Shown here piece after piece: positions 1-11,300 of a DNA stretch of 64,000 nucleotides (position 1 is its first letter; every line of letters begins with the position of its first letter). This DNA comes from Hyalangium gracile (GTDB lineage Bacteria; Myxococcota; Myxococcia; Myxococcales; Myxococcaceae). The stretch is from the NCBI RefSeq assembly GCF_020103725.1, contig NZ_JAHXBG010000016.1:124001-188000 (forward strand). The letters run 5' to 3'. The translations under genes were made by a program, and so were the position numbers. The notes under the pieces are model-generated. The model had not been told where the DNA came from and ran no database searches. It saw only the letters and a list, made by a program, of their open reading frames with translations.

Positions 1-194
1 GCGAGGCGCGCATCGTCCCTCCCACCTCCCAGAACCAGCTCTCCATCGAAGACGACCTGCGCACGCTCGCGCCAGAGCTGGCCTCTCGGAGCCATGCGGA
101 GGCTACCCGGCTGGCCGAGCAGGCCATCCGCAATCACGACCCGTGCATCTCCTGCGCGACGCACTTCCTCACCCTGAAGGTGGAGCGAGCATGA
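1..194 (+). CDS. NiFe hydrogenase large subunit, C-terminal fragment (group 3-like)
   Basis: Only the last ~63 codons are in the window (frame begins at base 3). The end carries DPCISCATH followed by nine residues, FLTLKVERA. DPCxxC..H is the C-terminal nickel-ligand motif of NiFe hydrogenase large subunits, and the peptide after the His is normally removed by a dedicated endopeptidase after nickel insertion. The DPCxSCxTH style resembles cytoplasmic group 3 enzymes more than membrane-bound group 1, but the subgroup cannot be settled from this fragment. The stop overlaps the ATG of the protease gene (ATGA), so the genes look translationally coupled. Confidence 0.85.
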   Translation, partial: EARIVPPTSQNQLSIEDDLRTLAPELASRSHAEATRLAEQAIRNHDPCISCATHFLTLKVERA

Positions 195-673
195 GCGGGC
201 GGACGCGTGTCATCGGCCTCGGCCAGGCAGCCGCCGGCGATGACCAGGTGGGGCTGGCCGTCATCGAGCACCTGCGCGAGCGCGGCGCTCCCGACGGGGT
301 GGAGCTGCTCACGGCCGCCGAGCCGAGCGCGCTCCTGCCGCTGCTGGAGACCCCCGCGCCGGTGGTGCTGGTGGACGCGGTGCTGGCGGCGCCCCCGGGC
401 GAGGTGCTCGTGCTGGAGCCGGAGGAGCTGGAGCAGCGCGGGCTCTCCACGATGTCGACGCACGGACTCGGAGTGGCGCAGGCGGTGGCGCTGGCGCGGG
501 TGCTGTCTCCCGCGGCGGTGTCCCCGTCCATCCGCATCATCGGCGTGAGCATCTCCCCGCCCGGGCGCTTCCAGCAGGGGCTCTCGCCCGACGTGGCCGC
601 CGCCGTCCCTCGCGCCGCGGAGCACATCCTTCGAACCCTCACCCACTGGAGCCAGGAGCCGCGCCATGCATGA
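191..673 (+). CDS. NiFe hydrogenase maturation endopeptidase (HyaD/HycI/HoxW family)
   Basis: A 160-aa protein starting MSGRTRVIGLGQAAAGDD, chosen at the ATGA overlap with the upstream large-subunit stop rather than an in-frame ATG 48 nt earlier that lies inside that gene. The N-terminal GxGQxxxGDDxxGLAV pattern matches the family motif containing the first nickel-sensing acidic residue. These enzymes read the nickel in the immature large subunit and clip its C-terminal tail. The neighbouring large subunit still encodes such a tail (FLTLKVERA), so this is very likely its cognate protease. The stop overlaps hypA by 8 nt. Confidence 0.9.
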   Translation: MSGRTRVIGLGQAAAGDDQVGLAVIEHLRERGAPDGVELLTAAEPSALLPLLETPAPVVLVDAVLAAPPGEVLVLEPEELEQRGLSTMSTHGLGVAQAVALARVLSPAAVSPSIRIIGVSISPPGRFQQGLSPDVAAAVPRAAEHILRTLTHWSQEPRHA

Positions 674-1007
674 AACGTCGCTTGCCCGCCATGTCCTCGC
701 CGCCGTTCTCCGGCACGCCGAGGACCAGGGAGCCTCTCGCGTGCGAGAGGTGCGCGGTTGGATCGCCGAGACGGAGTCCCTGTCCCCCGAGAGCCTCTCC
801 CTCCACTTCGCCGCCCATGCGCGAGGCACGAAGGCGGAGGGGGCGCAGCTCTTGCTGGAGCTCATCCGAGTGGAGGCGCGGTGCCGGGCCTGTGGCCGCA
901 CCTACGCTCCGGAGCACCACGTGCTGCTGTGTCCGGGCTGCGGCAGCACGGAGGGAGAGGCGCTCCGGCAGACAGGGCTCGCCGTCACCTCCATCGAGGT
1001 GGAGTGA
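666..1007 (+). CDS. hypA: Hydrogenase nickel-insertion protein HypA
   Basis: 113 aa, the normal HypA length. The protein begins MHETSLARHV: the N-terminal MHE supplies the nickel-binding His2 of the family. The second half has the zinc ribbon with two CxxC pairs (CRAC near residue 74 and CPGC near residue 90). HypA delivers nickel to the large-subunit precursor, normally with the GTPase HypB. No hypB follows here; hypF comes next after 13 nt. The gene is part of an unbroken protease-hypA-hypF-hypC-hypD-hypE run. Confidence 0.95.
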   Translation: MHETSLARHVLAAVLRHAEDQGASRVREVRGWIAETESLSPESLSLHFAAHARGTKAEGAQLLLELIRVEARCRACGRTYAPEHHVLLCPGCGSTEGEALRQTGLAVTSIEVE

Positions 1008-1020
1008 GGAGGACTCCGAG

Positions 1021-3321
1021 ATGATCCGGCTGGCCATCACCCTCCGAGGCGTAGTGCAGGGCGTGGGCTTCCGCCCCTTCGTCCACGCCGCCGCCACGGC
1101 TCGGGGGCTTGCGGGCTGGGTCCGCAACCGCACCGACGGCGTCCGCATCGAGGTGGAAGGGCCAGCGCCCAGGGTGGAGGATTTCCGACGCGCCCTCGAA
1201 CGAGAGGCTCCGCCCGCGGCCCGGCTGGAGCGCATCGACGTGGCGGAGCTGCCGCCCCAGCGCGAAGAGGGCTTTCGCATCCTCGACAGCGACCCGAGCG
1301 CACCTCCGCGTCCAAGCGTGCCAGCGGACCTGGCCACCTGCCCGGAATGTCTCGAGGAGCTGGCCTCTCCCCAGGAGCGGCGCTTCCGCTACCCCTTCAC
1401 CAACTGCACGCGCTGCGGGCCTCGGTGGTCGCTCATCGAGTCCCTACCCTATGACAGGGCACGCACCTCCATGCGGGGCTTTGCCCTGTGCGCGGACTGC
1501 GAGGCCGAGTACCGCAACCCGAGGGACAGACGCTTCCATGCCCAGCCCATTGCCTGTCCCACGTGCGGCCCCTCCTTGCGTCTGCTGTCGCCCGAGGGGA
1601 CGCGACTCTCGGAGGGAGGCTCCGCGCTGCGCGAGGCCGTGGCGGGAGTGCTCTCGGGCCGCGTCCTCGCGCTCCAGGGCCTGGGGGGATTCCAGCTCCT
1701 CGTGGACGCCACGAGCTCCGAGGCCGTGGCGCTCCTGAGGGAACGCAAGCGCCGCCCGGAGAAGCCCTTCGCGGTGATGTTCCCGTCGCTCGAGGCCCTG
1801 CGGGCCTCCTGCTCGCCGACACCGGAGGAAGAGGCCCTGCTCACCTCCCCGGCGGCCCCCATCCTGCTACTCCGCAAGCGTCCGCCTGGCCGTGGAAGGG
1901 CGCTCGTGGCCGAGAGGGTCGCTCCGGACAACCCGTGGCTCGGCGCATTGCTGGCCTATACGCCCCTGCACCGGCTGCTGCTCGACGGGGCCGAGCGTCC
2001 TCTCGTGTGCACCAGCGGCAATCTCTCCGACGAGCCGCTCTGCCTCGAGCCGGCTGAAGCCCTGGAGCGCCTGCGCGGAGTCGCCGATCTGTTCCTGGTG
2101 CATGACCGGCCCATCCTCCGCCCGGTCGATGACTCCGTGGCGCGGATGGGGCCAGAAGGCCCCATGGTGCTGCGAAGGGCTCGGGGATACGCGCCCCTCC
2201 CGCTGTCGCTCGGAGCCGACCTCCCCTGCCTGCTGGCGCTCGGGGGGCAGCTGAAGGGAACTGTCGCCCTGAGCACCGGAGACCAGGTGGTGGTGAGCCA
2301 GCACCTGGGAGATCTCGGCTCCGTCGAAGGCTCGCGGCTGCTGGAACGAACAGTGGAGGAACTGCTCCGCCTCTTCGAAGCTCGCCCGGTAGCCGTCGCG
2401 TGTGATCTCCACCCGGACCATGCCTCCACGCGACTGGGCGAGCGGCTCGCCGGAAGCTGGGACGTCCCGCTCCTGCGCGTTCAGCATCACCACGCCCACA
2501 TCGCGGCGTGCATGGCCGAGCACGGGCTGTCCGGTCCGGTGCTCGGGCTCGCCTGGGACGGCGCGGGGCTCGGGACGGATGGCACCTTGTGGGGTGGAGA
2601 GGCGCTGGTCGTCGACGGCTCATGGTTCCAGCGGGTGGCCCACCTGCGTCCCTTCCGTCTGCCCGGAGGAGAGCAGGCCATGCGAGAGCCCCTGAGGGCG
2701 GCGCTCGGCTTGCTCCACGCGCTGGACGGGCCAGCGGGGGCCGCGCACCTCCGAGAAGACTTCACGCCACGCGAGGCGGATGTGCTCGCGGCGATGCTCG
2801 AGCGAGGGATCCACTCGCCGCTCACCACCAGCATGGGCCGGCTGTTCGACGCGGTGGCCGCGCTCTCTGGAGTCCGCTCGCGAGCGGGCTTCGAAGGTCA
2901 GGCGGCCATGGCCCTCGAGTTCGCCGCGGACGAGCAGGAGGCCTTGGAGCCCTACCCGCTGCCGCTCCGGAACGGGGCCCCCTCGGTGGCGGACTGGGGG
3001 CCACTCCTCCGCGCCCTGCTCATGGATCGGACGCGGGGAGCGCCTGCCTCGCTCATGGCGAGCCGCTTCCACGCGGCGCTGGCCTGCCTCGCCGAGGCCA
3101 TCGCGCTACGCGTGGGCCTTCCGCGGGTGGTGCTCTCGGGCGGGTGCTTCCAGAACCTGCGTCTGCTGCGGGACACCCGGGCCCGCCTGCGCGAGCAAGG
3201 CTTCGAGGTGTGGACGCCGCGGCAGTACCCACCCAACGACGGAGGCCTGTCCCTGGGCCAGCTCGCCATCGCGGCGCGCCGGTACGAGGAGGAGCACCAT
3301 GTGTCTCGGCATCCCCGGTGA
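1021..3321 (+). CDS. hypF: Carbamoyltransferase HypF
   Basis: 766 aa from ATG 1021, preceded by a GAGGA ribosome site. Domains in order: acylphosphatase (VQGVGFRPFVH at about residue 15), two zinc-finger repeats of CxxC pairs (about residues 105-180), a YrdC/Sua5-like fold (about 200-370) and a Kae1-like C-terminal half with the HHxAH metal motif (QHHHAHIAACMAEHG near residue 490). HypF converts carbamoyl phosphate to carbamoyl-adenylate and passes the group to the HypE C-terminal Cys, the first step to the cyanide ligands of the active-site iron. The stop lies inside hypC (23-nt overlap). Confidence 0.95.
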   Translation: MIRLAITLRGVVQGVGFRPFVHAAATARGLAGWVRNRTDGVRIEVEGPAPRVEDFRRALEREAPPAARLERIDVAELPPQREEGFRILDSDPSAPPRPSVPADLATCPECLEELASPQERRFRYPFTNCTRCGPRWSLIESLPYDRARTSMRGFALCADCEAEYRNPRDRRFHAQPIACPTCGPSLRLLSPEGTRLSEGGSALREAVAGVLSGRVLALQGLGGFQLLVDATSSEAVALLRERKRRPEKPFAVMFPSLEALRASCSPTPEEEALLTSPAAPILLLRKRPPGRGRALVAERVAPDNPWLGALLAYTPLHRLLLDGAERPLVCTSGNLSDEPLCLEPAEALERLRGVADLFLVHDRPILRPVDDSVARMGPEGPMVLRRARGYAPLPLSLGADLPCLLALGGQLKGTVALSTGDQVVVSQHLGDLGSVEGSRLLERTVEELLRLFEARPVAVACDLHPDHASTRLGERLAGSWDVPLLRVQHHHAHIAACMAEHGLSGPVLGLAWDGAGLGTDGTLWGGEALVVDGSWFQRVAHLRPFRLPGGEQAMREPLRAALGLLHALDGPAGAAHLREDFTPREADVLAAMLERGIHSPLTTSMGRLFDAVAALSGVRSRAGFEGQAAMALEFAADEQEALEPYPLPLRNGAPSVADWGPLLRALLMDRTRGAPASLMASRFHAALACLAEAIALRVGLPRVVLSGGCFQNLRLLRDTRARLREQGFEVWTPRQYPPNDGGLSLGQLAIAARRYEEEHHVSRHPR

Positions 3322-3547
3322 GGTGCTCTCCGCGGTGGAGGGCCCGCTGCGCATGGGCCGGGTGGCCTTCGGCAGGGTCATCAAGGAGGTGTGTCTGGCC
3401 TATGTCCCCGAGGCCCATCCCGGTGACTTCGTCGTGGTGCACGCGGGCTTCGCCATCAGCCGCGTGGATCCAGAGGGAGCGCGGCGAGTCTTCGCCTACC
3501 TGGAGGAGCTCGGCGAGCCAGCCGAGGAGCGCGGGGAGGAGCCATGA
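3299..3547 (+). CDS. hypC: Hydrogenase assembly chaperone HypC
   Basis: 82 aa beginning MCLGIPGEV, the family signature in which Cys2 is used to hold the Fe(CN)2CO fragment and to contact the immature large subunit and HypD. The ATG was chosen because it exposes this Cys2; it overlaps the end of hypF by 23 nt. A second conserved patch, [16 protein letters not shown], follows at about residues 42-57. The stop overlaps the hypD ATG, consistent with stoichiometric HypC-HypD expression. Confidence 0.95.
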   Translation: MCLGIPGEVLSAVEGPLRMGRVAFGRVIKEVCLAYVPEAHPGDFVVVHAGFAISRVDPEGARRVFAYLEELGEPAEERGEEP

Positions 3548-4659
3548 TGAAGTACGTGGAGGAGTACCGCGGCGCGCGGGAGGCCCACCGGTATGCCCAG
3601 GCGCTCCGCTCGCTCGTGACCCGGCCATGGACGTTGATGGAGGTGTGCGGAGGGCAGACGCACGCCATCGTCCGCTTCGGGATCGACCAGCTCCTCCCGC
3701 CTGGGCTCACCCTGCTCCATGGCCCCGGCTGTCCGGTGTGCGTCACGCCGGTGGCGCTCGTGGACAAGGCGCTGGCCATTGCCTCGCGGCCGGGCGTCCT
3801 CTTCTGCTCGTTCGGGGACATGCTCCGAGTGCCCGGCTCGGAGAAGGATCTGCTCTCCGCCAAGGCCGCGGGCGCGGACGTGCGCATCGTCTACTCGCCC
3901 ATGGACGCGCTGGCCCTGGCCGAGCGGATGCCGGAGCGGCAGGTCGTCTTCTTCGCCGTGGGCTTCGAGACGACGGCGCCCGCGAGCGCCATGGCCGTCC
4001 ACGAGGCCCGGCGGCGCGGGCTGCGCAACTTCTCCCTCCTCTCGGCCCACGTGCTGGTGCCGCCGGCGATGGAGGCCATCCTCGCCAGTCCCGGCCGGCG
4101 CGTGGACGGCTTCCTGGCCGCCGGCCACGTCTGCACCATCATGGGCACGGAGACGTACCAGCCCCTGGTGCGCGCCTACCGCGTGCCCATTGTCGCCACC
4201 GGCTTCGAGCCGGTGGATCTGCTCCAGGGCATCCACATGTGCGTCGCGCAGCTCGAGGAGGGCCGCGCCGACGTGGAGAACCAATACGCCCGCGCCGTGC
4301 GGACGGCCGGCAACGCGCCCGCCCAGGCCATGCTGCACGAGGTGTTCGAGGTGGTGCCCCGCGCGTGGCGAGGCATCGGTCCCATCCCGGCCAGCGGGCT
4401 GGGGCTCCGCGACCGCTACGCGGACTGGGACGCCGAGCGGAAGTTCCGCGTCGCCGAGGTGGGCGGCCGGGAGGACTCGGAGTGCCAGAGCGGCCAGGTG
4501 CTGCGCGGGCTCCTCAAGCCTCCCGAGTGCCCCGCCTTTGGCACCCGCTGCACGCCGGAGACGCCGCTCGGGGCGACGATGGTGTCCTCCGAGGGAGCGT
4601 GCGCCGCCTACTACCGTTACCGGAGGTCCATCGGGCCATGCGCATCGACATCCCCCTGA
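3544..4659 (+). CDS. hypD: Hydrogenase Fe-S assembly protein HypD
   Basis: 371 aa, standard length. It contains the CGGQTHA motif near residue 35 and [10 protein letters not shown] near residue 60, the conserved cysteines that together with HypC bind the Fe(CN)2CO intermediate, plus C-terminal cysteines ([23 protein letters not shown]) expected to ligate the 4Fe-4S cluster. It accepts cyanide from HypE. An alternative ATG directly follows at 3547. It overlaps hypC by 4 nt and hypE by 22 nt. Confidence 0.95.
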   Translation: MMKYVEEYRGAREAHRYAQALRSLVTRPWTLMEVCGGQTHAIVRFGIDQLLPPGLTLLHGPGCPVCVTPVALVDKALAIASRPGVLFCSFGDMLRVPGSEKDLLSAKAAGADVRIVYSPMDALALAERMPERQVVFFAVGFETTAPASAMAVHEARRRGLRNFSLLSAHVLVPPAMEAILASPGRRVDGFLAAGHVCTIMGTETYQPLVRAYRVPIVATGFEPVDLLQGIHMCVAQLEEGRADVENQYARAVRTAGNAPAQAMLHEVFEVVPRAWRGIGPIPASGLGLRDRYADWDAERKFRVAEVGGREDSECQSGQVLRGLLKPPECPAFGTRCTPETPLGATMVSSEGACAAYYRYRRSIGPCASTSP

Positions 4660-5684
4660 GCTGTCCCGTGCCGCTGAAGCACTCCACCGTCCAGCTCGCG
4701 CACGGCGGAGGCGGACGCCTCATGCGCCAGCTCATCGAGGAAGTCTTCCTGGAGCCGCTCCCGGCTTCGCCTCTCATGGAGCGCCATGACAGCGCGGTGG
4801 TGCCGCTCGGCGCGGAGCGACTGGCCCTCACGACGGACTCCTACGTGGTGACGCCTCGCTTCTTCCCAGGAGGAGACATCGGCAGGCTCGCGGTCTACGG
4901 GACGGTGAACGACCTGGCCATGGCCGGTGCGCGCCCGCTGTACCTGAGCGCCGGCTTCATCCTGGAGGAAGGACTGGCGCTGGAGGAGCTGCGCCGGGTG
5001 GTGGCCTCCCTGCGCGAGGCGGCCCGCGAGTGCGGTGTGCGGCTCGTCACCGGAGACACGAAGGTGGTGGACCGGGGCAAGGCGGACGGGCTCTTCCTCA
5101 ACACCACGGGCGTGGGGCGCGTCCCCTCGGGGCGCTCCGTCCACCCTCTGCGCGTGCGGCCCGGGGACGTGGTGCTCGTCTCCGGGGACGTGGGGCGCCA
5201 CGGCATCGCCGTGCTCTCGGTGCGCGAGGGGATCGCCTTCGAGACGCCCATCCAGAGCGACTGCGCGCCGCTCACGCCCCTGGTGGAGGCCCTCTTCGAC
5301 GCGGGGGTGGACGTGCACTGCCTGCGAGACACCACGCGCGGAGGGCTGGCCTCCGCCCTCAATGAGATTGCCCTCGATGGCGGAGTAGGGCTCGTGCTGG
5401 AGGAGTCCGCGGTGCCCGTGGACGAAGGCGTCGAGGGAGCGTGCGAGCTGCTCGGCCTGGACCCGCTCTACGTGGCCTGCGAGGGCCGCATGGTGGCCTT
5501 CGTGCCCGCGCCCCAGGCGGAGGCAGCCCTGAAGGCCCTGCGCGGCCACCCGCTCGGCGCGGGAGCGGCCCGCATCGGCCGTGTCACCGAGGCCCATCCC
5601 GGCCAGGTGTCCCTGCGCACGCGGCTCGGCGGACACCGACTGCTGGACCTGCTCTCCGGGGAGCAGCTCCCGCGCATCTGCTGA
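4638..5684 (+). CDS. hypE: Hydrogenase expression/formation protein HypE
   Basis: 348 aa from the ATG at 4638 inside the end of hypD. It belongs to the PurM/ThiL/SelD ATP-binding superfamily: HGGGGRLM near the N-terminus, a central GDTKVVDRG motif and DTTRGGLA near residue 235. It ends in PRIC, the canonical C-terminal motif whose Cys receives the carbamoyl group from HypF and is dehydrated to thiocyanate with ATP. It is the last hyp gene here; about 300 bp of non-coding DNA follows. Confidence 0.95.
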   Translation: MRIDIPLSCPVPLKHSTVQLAHGGGGRLMRQLIEEVFLEPLPASPLMERHDSAVVPLGAERLALTTDSYVVTPRFFPGGDIGRLAVYGTVNDLAMAGARPLYLSAGFILEEGLALEELRRVVASLREAARECGVRLVTGDTKVVDRGKADGLFLNTTGVGRVPSGRSVHPLRVRPGDVVLVSGDVGRHGIAVLSVREGIAFETPIQSDCAPLTPLVEALFDAGVDVHCLRDTTRGGLASALNEIALDGGVGLVLEESAVPVDEGVEGACELLGLDPLYVACEGRMVAFVPAPQAEAALKALRGHPLGAGAARIGRVTEAHPGQVSLRTRLGGHRLLDLLSGEQLPRIC

Positions 5685-5940
5685 GCCCCGCGCTCATCAC
5701 CCGCGCAGCCAGGCACTGCGTGCGTCCCCGTGCTCGCCTCTCAGGGTGACTCCTCGCCCCCACCTCCGGCGCGCAAGCCCTGCGCGGGGATGCAAACCGT
5801 GCGCGGGGAAGAGACCGCCGGCAGGCATCGACCCCACCCAAGGCTCGGGCGGAGGGGCCGTCTCCCGGGCCGCCCTCGGCGGCGTCTCCATGGAGAGGCC
5901 GTGACTATCCAGAAGAGGGAAGAGCACGGGCCGCATGCGC

Positions 5941-5955
5941 TGGACCCGGCCTTGC
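5941..5955 (+). promoter_or_regulatory. Possible sigma-54-type promoter upstream of ppsA
   Basis: In the 304-bp gene-free stretch between hypE and ppsA, the sequence TGGACCCGGCCTTGC has GG and GC exactly 10 nt apart with a good TTGC -12 element but a poor -24 element. A start about 12 nt downstream would leave a short leader containing the ppsA ribosome site (GGAGGGA at about 5975). Sigma-54 promoters are common in myxobacteria, but this is one imperfect match in GC-rich DNA. Nothing else convincing was seen in this gap. Confidence 0.25.
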
Positions 5956-5988
5956 AGTGAGACACAACCCCATGGAGGGAGCACGACC

Positions 5989-8370
5989 ATGGACGTGACG
6001 ATGACGCCGAAGAACGGGCCGCAGGCGAGCGGAGTAGCGGCGGGGTTCCCGAGTGCCCAAGAGGAGGCATCTGATCATGTCATCTGGTTCGAGAAGCTCT
6101 CGCGGGGGGATACGCCCATCGCGGGGGGCAAGGGCGCCAACCTGGGGGAGCTGACCCGGGCGGGCCTGCCCGTGCCGCGGGGCTTCGTCGTCACCGCCAC
6201 GGCCTTCCATGCGTCCCTGGAGTCCATCGGCGCCCAGCTGACGGAGCTGTGGCGGCGCATCGACCCGGACGAGCCGGAGTCGCTCGCCTCCCTGTCCGAG
6301 GAGCTGAAGCAGCTCGTCCGGGCGATCGCGATCCCGGCCCCGGTGCGTGCGGCGATCCTCTCGGCCTACCGGGAGCTGGGGAAGAACCGCGCCGTCGCCG
6401 TCCGCTCGTCCGCCACGTCCGAGGACACCGCCGCCACCTCCTTCGCGGGGATGCACGAGACGTTCACCAACGTCGCCGGTGAGGAGGCGGTGCTCGAGAA
6501 GGTGCGCGAGTGCTGGAGCTCCGCCTACGGACAGCGCGTGGTGGCCTACCGCAAGAGCCAGGGCCTCTCCGAGGAGCCCACCCTCGCGGTGGTGGTGCAG
6601 GAGATGGTGGACTCGGCGCGCTCGGGGGTGATGTTCACCGTGGACCCGGCGAGCGGCAGCCGGGAGCGCCTCATCATCGAAGGGGCCTTCGGCCTGGGCG
6701 AGGTGGTCGTCGGCGGGCAGGTGGAGCCGGACACCTACGTGGTGGACAAGCAGCGCATGCGGGTGCTCGAGGCCCGCATCGGCCACAAGGACTTCAAGAT
6801 CGTCCGCGAGGGCCACGGCCAGGAGCGCCGCGTCGAGCTGTCTGCCGAGGAGGCCGGGCGCCGGGTGCTGAAGGACGAGGAGGTGCTGGAGCTGGCGCGG
6901 CTGGGCATGCGGGTGGAGCAGCACTACGGCTCGCCGCAGGATGTGGAGTGGGCCGAGGAGGGCGGGCGGCTGTACCTCGTCCAGTCTCGCCCCATCACCA
7001 CGCTGTCGGACACCGTGGGGCCGGCGAAGAAGTCCCAGGCCAAGGAGCCCGCGCTCGTCACCGGCCTGGGCGCCTCGCCCGGTGTCGTGTCCGGCCGGGT
7101 GCGCGTGCTGACGAAGCCCGAGGAGGGACGGCACCTGCGCAAGGGAGAGATCCTCGTGGCGCCGATGACGTCTCCGGACTGGGTGCCTACCCTGCGCCGG
7201 GCCGCCGCCATCGTCACCGACAGCGGCGGAATGACGTGCCATGCGGCCATCGTCAGCCGCGAGCTGCGGATCCCCTGCGTGGTGGGCACGCGCGTGGCCA
7301 CCCGGGTGCTCCGCGACGGCGAGGAGATCACCGTGGATGGGGCCACCGGCCAGGTACGCGCGGGGCTGGAGGAAGCCCCCTCAGCCGAGCCCGTGAAGGC
7401 GTCGGTCCAGGGCGCCCCGGCCATGGCGGTGGCCCCCGCGGCTCCCGAGCCGCTGGCCACCCGCCTCTACGTCAACCTGGCCCTGCCCGGACAGGCGAAG
7501 GAGGTGGCGGCGCTGCCGGTGGATGGCGTGGGGCTGCTGCGCGCCGAGTTCATGCTCACGGATGCGCTCGGAGGCGTGCACCCGAAGCGGCTGCTGGCGC
7601 TCGGCAGGCGCCAGGAGTTCGTGGACAAGCTGGCCGCCTCGCTGCTGGAGATCACCCGCCCGTTCCGGCCGCGCCCGGTCATCTACCGGACGACGGACTT
7701 CCGCACCAACGAGTTCCGCGGGCTGGAGGGCGGCGCCGAGTTCGAGCCCACCGAGGCCAACCCGATGATCGGCTACCGCGGCTGCTACCGGTACATCCGC
7801 GAGCCGGAGATCTTCCAGCTCGAGCTGGAGGTGCTGGCCCGGGTGCGCGAGGAGACTCCCAACCTGCACGTGATGATCCCCTTCGTGCGCACGAAGTGGG
7901 AGCTGGAGCGGTGCCTGGAGGCCATCGACGAGAGCCCGCTGGGCCGGCAGCGCGGGCTGGAGCGCTGGGTGATGGCGGAGGTGCCCTCGGTGGTCTACCG
8001 CATCCCCGAGTACGCGCGCATGGGCATCACCGGCGTGTCCATCGGCTCCAACGACTTGACGCAGCTGATGCTGGGCGTGGATCGGGACTCGGAGGTGTGC
8101 GCGGAGCTGTTCGACGAGTCGGACGCGGCGGTGCTGGACGCCATCGTGCGCATCATCCGGGCCAGCCGCGAGGCGGGCATCACCTGCTCCCTGTGCGGCC
8201 AGGCGCCCTCCAACCGTCCCGAGTTCGCCGAGCACCTGGTGCGTGCCGGCATCACCTCCATCTCGGTGGACCCAGGCGCGGTGGGGGCGGCGCGGCGGGT
8301 GATCGCGGCGGCCGAGCGGCGCCTGCTGCTGGAGGCCGCCCGCCAAGGCGGCGCTCCACGTCGGCCTTGA
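5989..8370 (+). CDS. ppsA: Phosphoenolpyruvate synthase (pyruvate, water dikinase)
   Basis: 793 aa, the usual length. The ATG at 5989 follows GGAGGGA. Domain order: PPDK N-terminal ATP-binding domain (about residues 35-345, starting with [10 protein letters not shown]), swivelling PEP-utiliser domain with phospho-His ([14 protein letters not shown], His418), and C-terminal TIM-barrel PEP domain (about 480-780) with [16 protein letters not shown] and the active-site Cys736 in CSLCGQAPS. It makes PEP from pyruvate with ATP giving AMP and phosphate, feeding gluconeogenesis, which fits an amino-acid-using predator. It stands alone and converges on smc with only 10 bp between. Confidence 0.93.
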   Translation: MDVTMTPKNGPQASGVAAGFPSAQEEASDHVIWFEKLSRGDTPIAGGKGANLGELTRAGLPVPRGFVVTATAFHASLESIGAQLTELWRRIDPDEPESLASLSEELKQLVRAIAIPAPVRAAILSAYRELGKNRAVAVRSSATSEDTAATSFAGMHETFTNVAGEEAVLEKVRECWSSAYGQRVVAYRKSQGLSEEPTLAVVVQEMVDSARSGVMFTVDPASGSRERLIIEGAFGLGEVVVGGQVEPDTYVVDKQRMRVLEARIGHKDFKIVREGHGQERRVELSAEEAGRRVLKDEEVLELARLGMRVEQHYGSPQDVEWAEEGGRLYLVQSRPITTLSDTVGPAKKSQAKEPALVTGLGASPGVVSGRVRVLTKPEEGRHLRKGEILVAPMTSPDWVPTLRRAAAIVTDSGGMTCHAAIVSRELRIPCVVGTRVATRVLRDGEEITVDGATGQVRAGLEEAPSAEPVKASVQGAPAMAVAPAAPEPLATRLYVNLALPGQAKEVAALPVDGVGLLRAEFMLTDALGGVHPKRLLALGRRQEFVDKLAASLLEITRPFRPRPVIYRTTDFRTNEFRGLEGGAEFEPTEANPMIGYRGCYRYIREPEIFQLELEVLARVREETPNLHVMIPFVRTKWELERCLEAIDESPLGRQRGLERWVMAEVPSVVYRIPEYARMGITGVSIGSNDLTQLMLGVDRDSEVCAELFDESDAAVLDAIVRIIRASREAGITCSLCGQAPSNRPEFAEHLVRAGITSISVDPGAVGAARRVIAAAERRLLLEAARQGGAPRRP

Positions 8371-8380
8371 GGGCGACGGC

Positions 8381-11300
8381 TCAGGCCGCCGACGCGTTGT
8401 CGTTGGCGGCCGTGGCCTCGCGGATCTTCACGCTCACCAGCTTGGAGATGCCCGGCTCCTCCATCGTCACGCCGTAGAGCGTGTCGGCCACCTCCATGGT
8501 CCGCTTGTTGTGGGTGATGAGGATGAACTGGGACTGCTTGCTCATCTCCTTCACCATCTCGTTGTAGCGGCCCACGTTGCCCTCATCCAGCGGCGCGTCC
8601 ACCTCGTCCAGGAGGCAGAACGGCGTCGGCTTGATGAGGAAGATGCCGAAGATGAGCGCCACGGCGGTGAGCGCCTTCTCTCCACCGGAGAGCAGGTTGA
8701 CGCTCTGCAGCTTCTTGCCCGGCGGCTGGGCGACGATCTCCACGCCCTGCTCGGCGCCCGGGCCCTCGTTGGTGAGGATGAGGCTGGCCCGCCCGCCGCC
8801 GAACAGCCGCGGGAACACCGCCTGGAACTTCTCGTTCACCACGTCGAAGGTCTGCTTGAAGCGCTCGCGGCTCGTGGCGTCGATGCGGTTGATGGCCTCC
8901 TTGAGCTGCTCCAGCGTGGCCGTCAGGTCCTTCTTCTGGCTCGACAGGAAGTCGAAGCGCTTGGTCAGCTCCGCGTGCTCGTCGATGGCGGTGAGGTTGA
9001 TCTCCCCCATCTTCTCCACCTGGGCGCGCAGATCCTTCAGCTCCTCCTGCGTCTCGGGCGCCAGCGGCGCCAGCAGGTGGTAGTTGTGCAGCTCGTACGC
9101 CAGCTCCACCTGGTGCCGCTCGCGGATGCCCGCGGCCAGGTGCTCCAGCTCCAGGGCGATCTCCCGCTCCTTCAGGGAGATCTGCGACAGGCCCTGCATC
9201 AGCTCGTCCACGCGGCTGCGCAGCTCGCGGAACTGGGTGTCCTGCTCCTTCACCTCGGCGGAGACGGTCGCATGCGCCGCGCGGCGGCCCGCCAGCGTCT
9301 CGGCCGCCAGCAGGTGCTCCTCGGCCCGCTTCGTCCGAGCCGCCTCCGTCTCCTCGATCTTCCGCCGCAGCTCGTCCGAGCGGGTGGTGCCCTCGCCCAC
9401 CGTCACCTGCAGGCGGTGGATGCGCTGCTCCATCTCCTTGCGCTGGGTGATGAGGCTCTCCAGCTCCTTGCGAGCCGACTCACCGCGCTCGCTGCCGGCG
9501 GCCACCTTGATGCGCAGGCCCATCAGCTCCGCGGACGCCGCGTCCGCGCGCTGCTTCAGGGACTCCAGCTCGGCGGAGAGCTGCCGCACGCGCTCCTCGC
9601 GAGTCTCGCGATCCGCCTGCCCGTGAGCCACCTCGCCGCGGCTGTTCTCCTCCTCGTGCACCAGCGCCCCGTGCGAGTGGGCGAACTGCGCCTCATCCGC
9701 CTCCACCGCGGCCAGCCGCTCGCGCACCCGGGCCAGATCCTCGCTGGCCTTGTGGAGATCCTTCTCCTGGCTGGCGAGGTTGAGCTCCTCGGCGTGCTGG
9801 TTCTTCGCCAGCCCCTTGAGGACGCTCTCCGTCTGCCCCATCTGCTTCTGGAGCGTGTAGTGGCGCGTGAGGATCTCGTTGTAGCGCTCCTCCACCCGGG
9901 CCACCTCGCCGGCCAGCTCGGCGATCTCGCGCTTCTTCTGCAGGGCGCCCACGGCCGCGCCCTCGCGTTCACCGCCGGTGAGGGTGCCATCGGCGCGCAC
10001 CACCTCACCCTCCAGGGTGACGAGGGTGCACTGCGGGCCGCCCGCCGCCGCGTAGGCCCGCGCCGAGGCGAGATCCTGGACGATGATGACGTCTCCGAGC
10101 AGCAGCCGCAGCACCGGCTGGAGCGCCTCCTCGCACTTCACCTCCGCGTAGGCGCTGCCCAGCACCCCGGGGCGGCTGAAGTCCGGCTCCACCACCGGCG
10201 GCACGCCATCCAGCAGCGGCACGGGCAGGAAGCTGCCGCGGCCCTCGGAGGCCGTCTTCAGGTACTCCACCAGCTCGAAGCCCTTCTCCCGGCTCTCGAC
10301 GATGACGTGCTGCAGCCGCTCGCCCAGCACCGCCTCCACCGCGCGCTCGAAGCGCGGCGGGGCCGTGAGCACGTCCGCCACCAGGCCGAAGATGCCCTGC
10401 TCGCGGAACTGCTGCCCGGCGCGAGACATCACCGCGCGCACGCCGCGATCGAAGCCCTCGTAGTTCTTCTGCAGCTCCTCCAGCGAGGCGAGCCGGCTGC
10501 GCTTGTCGGCCAGCTCCTCGCGCAGGCTGATGACCTGGATCTCGCTCTCGGCGAACTCGGCGCGGGTGCGCTCCAGGGCCTCTTCCTCGTGCGTCTTGCG
10601 CTCGGCCAGCTCCAGGGCGTTGTGGCGGCTGTCCTCCACCATCTGGAGCACCTGGCTGCGGGCGCGATCCAGCTCCTGCTCCTGGGCGCGCAGCGCCTCG
10701 GCCTCGACGCGGTTCTTCTCGCGGCGGGCCTCCATGTCCGTGCGCTGGCGAGCCAGGTTGACGAGGTTGGACTCGTGGTTGGCCAGCCGGGCCGCCACGG
10801 CCACCAGCGCCGCCCGCTCCTGCTCCAGGCGCAGGGCCACCTCCGTCTGCAGCTGCGTGGCGCGGCGCTGCTCCTCCTGCGCCACCTGCATGGCCACTTC
10901 GTCTTCCTTCCACGCCCCGGCGATGCCCGACAGCTCCGCCTCGCGAGCGGCCATGGTGTCGGCCACCTCGCCCTGACGGGCCAGCAGGATGTGCAGCTCG
11001 CCCTCGGCGGTGGCCACGCGGGCGCTCGTCTCCTCCAGGTCCTTGCGCCAGTAGGCCAGGTCCTGATCGTCGCGCTGCACGGCGCTCTCGAGCGCGTGCA
11101 CCTCGCCAGCCAGCTTCTGCAGGGCGGCGGACTCGGCCTCCAGCTCGACGCGGCGCCGGGTGATGGCCTCCTCCAGCTCGCGCACCCGGTCCACGTTCTC
11201 GCGCTCCTGCGAGGTCATGCTCTCCAGGCGCGTCTGGAGCACCTTCTTCTCGGCCTGCAGCTCCAGGTAGCGGTGCGAGGCGGCGTGCAGATCGATGTCC

